Assembly: GCA_026645935.1 (NCBI GenBank)
Contig: JAPKMP010000017.1
Location: 1 to 64,000 of the forward strand
Length of the DNA: 64,000 bases
Origin: Candidatus Villigracilaceae bacterium
GTDB lineage: Bacteria > Chloroflexota > Anaerolineae > Anaerolineales > Villigracilaceae
Direction of reading: 5' to 3'
The translations under genes were made by a program, and so were the position numbers. Position 1 is the first letter of the stretch. Every line of letters starts with the position of its first letter. Below, piece by piece: positions 60,418 to 64,000 of this stretch. The notes under the pieces are model-generated. The model saw only the letters and a program-made list of their open reading frames with translations. It did no database searches and had not been told where the DNA came from.

Positions 60418-61716
60418 CTACGCCGAACCCGTCAACCAGCCGCGGAGTTCCATCGCCTTCACCACGCGGTCGATGGCGACCATGTACGCGGCATCGCGCA
60501 TATAGACCTTCTCCTGCGTGCTGCGCTCGAGCACGGCATTGAAGGCGGAGGTCATCTTGGTGTCGAGACGCCTGAGCACGGCATCCTTTTCCCAGTAATA
60601 ATTGGCGTCGTTCTGCACCTGCTCGAAATACGAAGTGGTCACGCCGCCTGCGTTGCAAAGGAAGTCCGGGATGTTGAAGACGTTGTTCTTCTTGAACACT
60701 TCATCGGCTTCGGGAGTGGTGGGACCGTTGGCGCCTTCCGCCACGATGCGCACGCGTTTGGAAACCTTCTTGACCGTATCGGCGTTGATCTGGCCCTCGA
60801 GCGCGGCGGGGATCAACACATCGGCTTCGAATTCGATCCATTTATCGCCATCGCTCACATCATAACCGGCATCCTGCGCCTTCTTCTTATCGATGGTCCC
60901 GTATTCATCCACGATGGAGAGCAGGAAGCGCGGATCGATGCCGCCTTTCTTGCTGTAGGTGTAGGCTTTTTTATCGTGGCGGTCGTAACAGGAAACGCAT
61001 GCGATCGTGCCGCCGAGCATTTCGGCAAAACCGATGGCTGCATATTGAGAAACATTGCCGAAACCCTGCAGCGCGGCAACCGAGCCTTTCGGGTCGATGC
61101 CGAGATGTTTCATCGCTTCCCGCACGGTATAGATCACGCCGTAGCCGGTCGCCTCGGTGCGACCCAATGAGCCGCCGCCTCCAACAGGTTTCCCCGTGAA
61201 AACGCCGGGCGTATACTGACCGACGAGTTTGGAATATTCATCCATCATCCAGCCCATCATCTGCGGGGTCGTGCCGACATCCGGCGCGGGCACGTCGTTG
61301 CGCGGACCGATGTTCTTCCACATGGCATGCACCCAGCCGCGGCACAGGTCTTCTTTTTCCCGCAAAGTCAGCGTGGACGGATCGACAATAATGCCGCCTT
61401 TTCCGCCGCCGAGCGGAATATCTGCAACTGCGCACTTCCAGGTCATCCATGTCGCCAGGGCACGGACGGTGTCCATCGTCTCAGCCGGATGGAAGCGGAT
61501 GCCGCCCTTGTTGGGTCCGCGAGCATCGTTATGCTGAACGCGGAATCCCTGGAAAACCTTGAGGGAGCCGTCTTCCATGCGCACTGGAATGCGGAAGGAA
61601 TATTCGCGCATCGGCCAGCGCAACGTTTCCGCCACGCCGGGATCGAGTTTCAATTGTTTGGCGACCGCATCGAACTGCTTCTGCGCCATTTCAAACGCGT
61701 TGATTTGTCCTGCCAT
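60418..61716 (-). CDS. gdhA: Glutamate dehydrogenase
   Basis: 432 residues. Substrate region NDARGPNKGGIRFHP and GGGKGGIIVDPS (catalytic Lys), VPAPDVGTTPQMMGW, and a dinucleotide site around VAALQGFGNVSQYAA. Converts 2-oxoglutarate and ammonia to glutamate or back. The start follows CTGGAGG. Confidence 0.95.
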   Translation of the reverse strand: MAGQINAFEMAQKQFDAVAKQLKLDPGVAETLRWPMREYSFRIPVRMEDGSLKVFQGFRVQHNDARGPNKGGIRFHPAETMDTVRALATWMTWKCAVADIPLGGGKGGIIVDPSTLTLREKEDLCRGWVHAMWKNIGPRNDVPAPDVGTTPQMMGWMMDEYSKLVGQYTPGVFTGKPVGGGGSLGRTEATGYGVIYTVREAMKHLGIDPKGSVAALQGFGNVSQYAAIGFAEMLGGTIACVSCYDRHDKKAYTYSKKGGIDPRFLLSIVDEYGTIDKKKAQDAGYDVSDGDKWIEFEADVLIPAALEGQINADTVKKVSKRVRIVAEGANGPTTPEADEVFKKNNVFNIPDFLCNAGGVTTSYFEQVQNDANYYWEKDAVLRRLDTKMTSAFNAVLERSTQEKVYMRDAAYMVAIDRVVKAMELRGWLTGSA

Positions 61717-61760
61717 GATTACCTCCAGAAAGGATTGTTATAGAGAAACATAAGCGGGCA

Positions 61761-61787
61761 TCCCGGATGGATACCCGCTCCAAACAG
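61761..61787 (-). promoter_or_regulatory. Leader hairpin of glutamate dehydrogenase gene
   Basis: Stem AGCGGGTATCC with GGGATGCCCGCT on the minus strand lies about 50 nt after the predicted start of transcription and 45 nt before ATG. It may act in attenuation or mRNA stability. Confidence 0.4.
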
Positions 61788-61841
61788 CCTATGTGAATTT
61801 GCTGGTTCATATCGAAGAAGAATCCAGAAAACTGCCATAAA

Positions 61842-61870
61842 ACTTTACACGATTATGACAGCACAGTCAA
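61842..61870 (-). promoter_or_regulatory. Promoter of gdhA
   Basis: Minus strand TTGACT (61870-61865), 17-bp spacer, TAAAGT (61847-61842). The leader would be about 118 nt and includes the hairpin. Confidence 0.7.
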
Positions 61871-61943
61871 TATGACAAAAGTACGCGGATTTCCGGCAAA
61901 AAATGATGTTTTAAATAACCCGAACACCCCCAAATTGGATACG

Positions 61944-62738
61944 CTAGTCATATTTCGGCATGCGTTTTTCAAGGAACGTCCTCACCGCCTCTTGATGACT
62001 GGACGACTTTCCCAAATCCTCTTGCAGGATTCCCTCCCGATTCAGCGCCTCCTCCAGGTTTGGCAGGATGGCCTCATTGAACGCCTTCTTCCCCGCCGCA
62101 AACGCCTCGCGCGGACCTCGAGCCAGATCCTCCGCAAACTGCCTTACCACACGCCGATAGTTGAATCCACCCACTCTGTTGACCAAGCCCCACTCATAGG
62201 CCAATGATGCGGGAATCTGTCTATTTGAATAGAAATACTCCTGTGCGCGGCCCAAGCCGATGAGTTTTGGCAACAACAGCGAAACCCCCGAATCCGGCGC
62301 GAGCGCGATACCACGAAAGCCAACCACGAAATATGCGCTTGAATGCGCAATGCGCAGATCACACGCCAAAGCGATGCCAAATGCCGCGCCCGCGCACGGT
62401 CCATTAACTGCGGCGATCACCGGTTTGCCCATCTTTCGAATCTGCAGGATGAGCGGGTTATAGGTCTTCTCCAGGTGTTCGCGATAGGAGATCCCGCCGC
62501 CGGCCTGCTTCATCTCGGTAATATCCTGCCCGGCGCTGAAGACCTTGCCCGTTCCTGTGAGGACGATGCACCGCACCTGCGAGTCTTTCTCCGCGTCGAT
62601 CAGGGCGGTTTGCAAAGCCTGAGTCATTTCAAGATTGAAGGCATTTGCGCGTTCGGGGCGGTGAAGTGCCAGGGTCAATACAGCGGATTGAAGGCTTGCC
62701 CTGAGCGCAGCCGAGCTGGAGGAGGGAAGCGTGGTCAT
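61944..62738 (-). CDS. Enoyl-CoA hydratase/isomerase
   Basis: 264 residues, crotonase fold. Motifs: HRPERANAFNLEM, oxyanion region TGKVFSAGQDITEM, and NGPCAGAAFGIALACDLRIA with the family Glu position in a loop near GISLLLPKL-like sequence. It resembles PaaG-type enzymes. The 5' end is directly preceded by the terminator of the next gene. Confidence 0.88.
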   Translation of the reverse strand: MTTLPSSSSAALRASLQSAVLTLALHRPERANAFNLEMTQALQTALIDAEKDSQVRCIVLTGTGKVFSAGQDITEMKQAGGGISYREHLEKTYNPLILQIRKMGKPVIAAVNGPCAGAAFGIALACDLRIAHSSAYFVVGFRGIALAPDSGVSLLLPKLIGLGRAQEYFYSNRQIPASLAYEWGLVNRVGGFNYRRVVRQFAEDLARGPREAFAAGKKAFNEAILPNLEEALNREGILQEDLGKSSSHQEAVRTFLEKRMPKYD

Positions 62739-62743
62739 TTGAT

Positions 62744-62779
62744 TAAAAAAATACAGTCACTTGGGCAGTGACTGTATTT
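62744..62779 (-). terminator. Terminator of the 121-residue protein gene
   Basis: 12-bp perfect stem AAATACAGTCAC / GTGACTGTATTT with 7-nt loop and T-run on the minus strand. Confidence 0.85.
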
Positions 62780-62789
62780 GAATCCTTTC

Positions 62790-63155
62790 TTATTCGCCGG
62801 GGTAGTCGTCCTGCGCCTCGTCGTCGCCTGAGTCGGTTTCGTATTCCACTTTCTCTTCGTCGAGGTAGACCCAAAGTAGTAAAACGTGTCCGTCGCTCGT
62901 TTCCACATTGCGCGCGGCCAGGATGGGAGCGGTCTGCTCCATTCCGGTCTCGTTGCGGTAATGCAAGTGGATCGAGTTCCGGTTATGCCATGCGTTGTAA
63001 CAACGTTCGACGAGCGCCGGTCCGTTGAACGTCCGCAGGCGGGTGAGTGCAGGGATGGAAAGATGCGGGCTTTCGTTCAAGCCCATGGCCCAGCCGTCAT
63101 TGACATGCTCGAAGATCGGGGGCGGTCCTTCGATGATGGTGATTTTATCGTCCAT
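62790..63155 (-). CDS. Uncharacterised 121-residue protein
   Basis: Not recognised. Cytoplasmic; starts DDKITIIEGPPPIFEHVNDG and ends with an acidic tail (DSGDDEAQDDYPGE). ATG 63155 is preferred over 63185. Divergent from the P-loop-like gene downstream. Confidence 0.6.
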   Translation of the reverse strand: MDDKITIIEGPPPIFEHVNDGWAMGLNESPHLSIPALTRLRTFNGPALVERCYNAWHNRNSIHLHYRNETGMEQTAPILAARNVETSDGHVLLLWVYLDEEKVEYETDSGDDEAQDDYPGE

Positions 63156-63264
63156 AAGATATACCTGAATGCGAATATACCACAACTGCGCATGGGAATC
63201 GTTTCAGAATTTTGTCAGAATCGTCAGGAAAACTACTCGCGGAATCGGGATTCGGGCAGGTAAG

Positions 63265-63270
63265 TATAAT
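63265..63270 (+). promoter_or_regulatory. -10 box placed for leaderless transcript
   Basis: TATAAT followed by exactly 6 nt and then ATG 63277, so the first base of mRNA would be the A of ATG. Confidence 0.55.
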
Positions 63271-63276
63271 TACAGC

Positions 63277-63906
63277 ATGACCAAACTCACCCCAAAGATC
63301 ATCCTTGAAGGCACGCGCCTGACCTTCAAGACCGACATCGCCTTTGCTCTCAACGAACACCCCCGCATTGTCGGTCCGCGCAAGTATAAGTATCACTCGC
63401 CGCTCATCTCCGGGGAGTGGTGCGCATTCACCAACGTCCCCTGGGGGCGCGGCTTGATCAACTTTGAACCGCAGGAGGAGGTTCTGGCAATTGAAACCTA
63501 CGAAACATGGGCCAGGCTTTTTGAGTTGCAGCGTTATTACTCCTGGATCATAGACCGCTTTCACCTCTCGACGCGCATGTATCAATTGATGACATATAAC
63601 AAGGATTACGATTTCCGCTGGCTGGAGGAACGGCTGTTGCCGCTCAACTTCCGATTGGTGTTGCTCACCCGTTCAGCCGATTCCTTCACAGCCGCCCGCG
63701 CGGAACGCTTGAAGGTTTCGGGGAATCCCTCCCAATACAACGATCTGAAAGTGTTCATCGAAGAGCAGAGGGTGATCCGCGGGCTGTTCGATGATTCGAT
63801 CCTGACAAAGGTCGAGTTCGATGTTTCGGATAACAACATCGCCTCCATCGTGGAACGCATTGCAGATTGGATGGAATCCACCGGCGGGCTGTATATGACG
63901 GACTGA
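63277..63906 (+). CDS. Putative thymidylate-kinase-like P-loop protein with degenerate Walker A
   Basis: 209 residues. The start KIILEGTRLTFKTDIAF resembles a Walker A loop with Lys-Thr kept but the preceding Gly replaced by Phe; FRLVLLTRSADSFTAARAERL and VERIADWMESTG resemble the lid and end of dTMP-kinase folds. ATP binding may be lost. The ATG lies 6 nt after TATAAT with no ribosome site. Confidence 0.5.
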   Translation: MTKLTPKIILEGTRLTFKTDIAFALNEHPRIVGPRKYKYHSPLISGEWCAFTNVPWGRGLINFEPQEEVLAIETYETWARLFELQRYYSWIIDRFHLSTRMYQLMTYNKDYDFRWLEERLLPLNFRLVLLTRSADSFTAARAERLKVSGNPSQYNDLKVFIEEQRVIRGLFDDSILTKVEFDVSDNNIASIVERIADWMESTGGLYMTD

Positions 63907-63937
63907 GTCAGGTTACCGATTTTGAATCCCCGCCTGC

Positions 63938-63966
63938 TTGCGTCGAACCCTTTGAATAGGTATACT
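63938..63966 (+). promoter_or_regulatory. Promoter of gene at window end
   Basis: TTGCGT (63938-63943), 17-bp spacer, TATACT (63961-63966), then 7 nt to ATG 63974. Confidence 0.6.
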
Positions 63967-63973
63967 TGCTCCC

Positions 63974-64000
63974 ATGACCATTCCAGAGAAGATCGGGCGC
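63974..64000 (+). CDS. Start of a truncated gene (MTIPEKIGR...)
   Basis: Only nine codons are in the window. The N-terminus (MTIPEKIGR) would fit the start of some Ser/Thr protein kinases, but this is a guess. It is led by a good promoter. Confidence 0.4.

Noticed and set aside
60310-61170. Open frame of 286 codons on the plus strand
   Set aside because: It is antisense to gdhA with His/Gly-rich shadow composition.

Overview
The window looks like chromosome from a member of the Chloroflexota, most likely class Anaerolineae. This is inferred from gene content: Thr/Pro-rich lipoproteins with NBR1-type Ig domains, a DUF5671 multi-repeat membrane protein, NarL-type kinases and a quinate-5-dehydrogenase-like conserved protein. 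No taxonomic search was run. It is gene-dense, has no rRNA, prophage, CRISPR array or intact insertion sequence, and carries one tRNA (Val-GAC).

Layout. 0.2-10.9 kb: tRNA-Val, thioredoxin, a TPR/S33 hydrolase, the infC-rpmI-rplT operon with leader attenuator, a macro-domain protein, a TrmH-family methylase, a K+ channel, a DUF711-like protein, two NBR1-Ig lipoproteins, queG and rdgB. 11-28.2 kb (mostly minus): a hydrolase and a histidine kinase, then a long surface-polysaccharide locus (two sulfotransferases, Wzy-like ligase/polymerase, Wzz-like protein, GT2, GT4, GT-C type membrane proteins, Wzx flippase, NDP-sugar epimerase and dehydrogenase, and a plus-strand alkaline-phosphatase-superfamily enzyme). 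28.2-32.7 kb: family-4 uracil-DNA glycosylase, rimI, tsaB, tsaE, a GH1 beta-glucosidase and rlmB. 32.7-39.3 kb: a two-component pair, a haem-domain lipoprotein, ChrB-like protein, an MFS transporter, a cupin and a conserved protein. 39.3-49.2 kb: MBL hydrolase, MFS, Tat amidohydrolase, acyltransferase, a probable alpha/alpha-barrel protein, HAD phosphatase and pdxT/pdxS. 49.4-58 kb: a PdxR-like MocR regulator divergent from pdxST, a GntR-SPFH-SdpI-DUF4177-YhfC cluster holding two parS-like sites, dnaN and the DUF5671 protein. 58-64 kb: a rhodanese lipoprotein with an in-frame TGA at a Cys position, cupin, glutaryl-CoA dehydrogenase-like enzyme, gdhA, enoyl-CoA hydratase, two uncharacterised proteins and the start of another gene.

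The most notable signals outside ordinary annotation are: (i) runs of degenerate 7-bp-period repeats in at least ten places, between genes and inside reading frames, one run extending over 13 consecutive units; (ii) two parS-like palindromes about 1-2 kb from dnaN; (iii) the rhodanese TGA with a SECIS-like hairpin just after it; (iv) an AUA start codon for infC; (v) several genes whose -10 box lies 6-9 nt before ATG (leaderless promoters); (vi) two 92-bp inverted-repeat elements and several other small palindromic repeat families; (vii) four TACAAT units in front of the GntR gene; (viii) a sulfatase-like protein with Thr in place of the formylglycine Cys.

All positions were read by eye. Family calls rest on recognised motifs, not on database searches.
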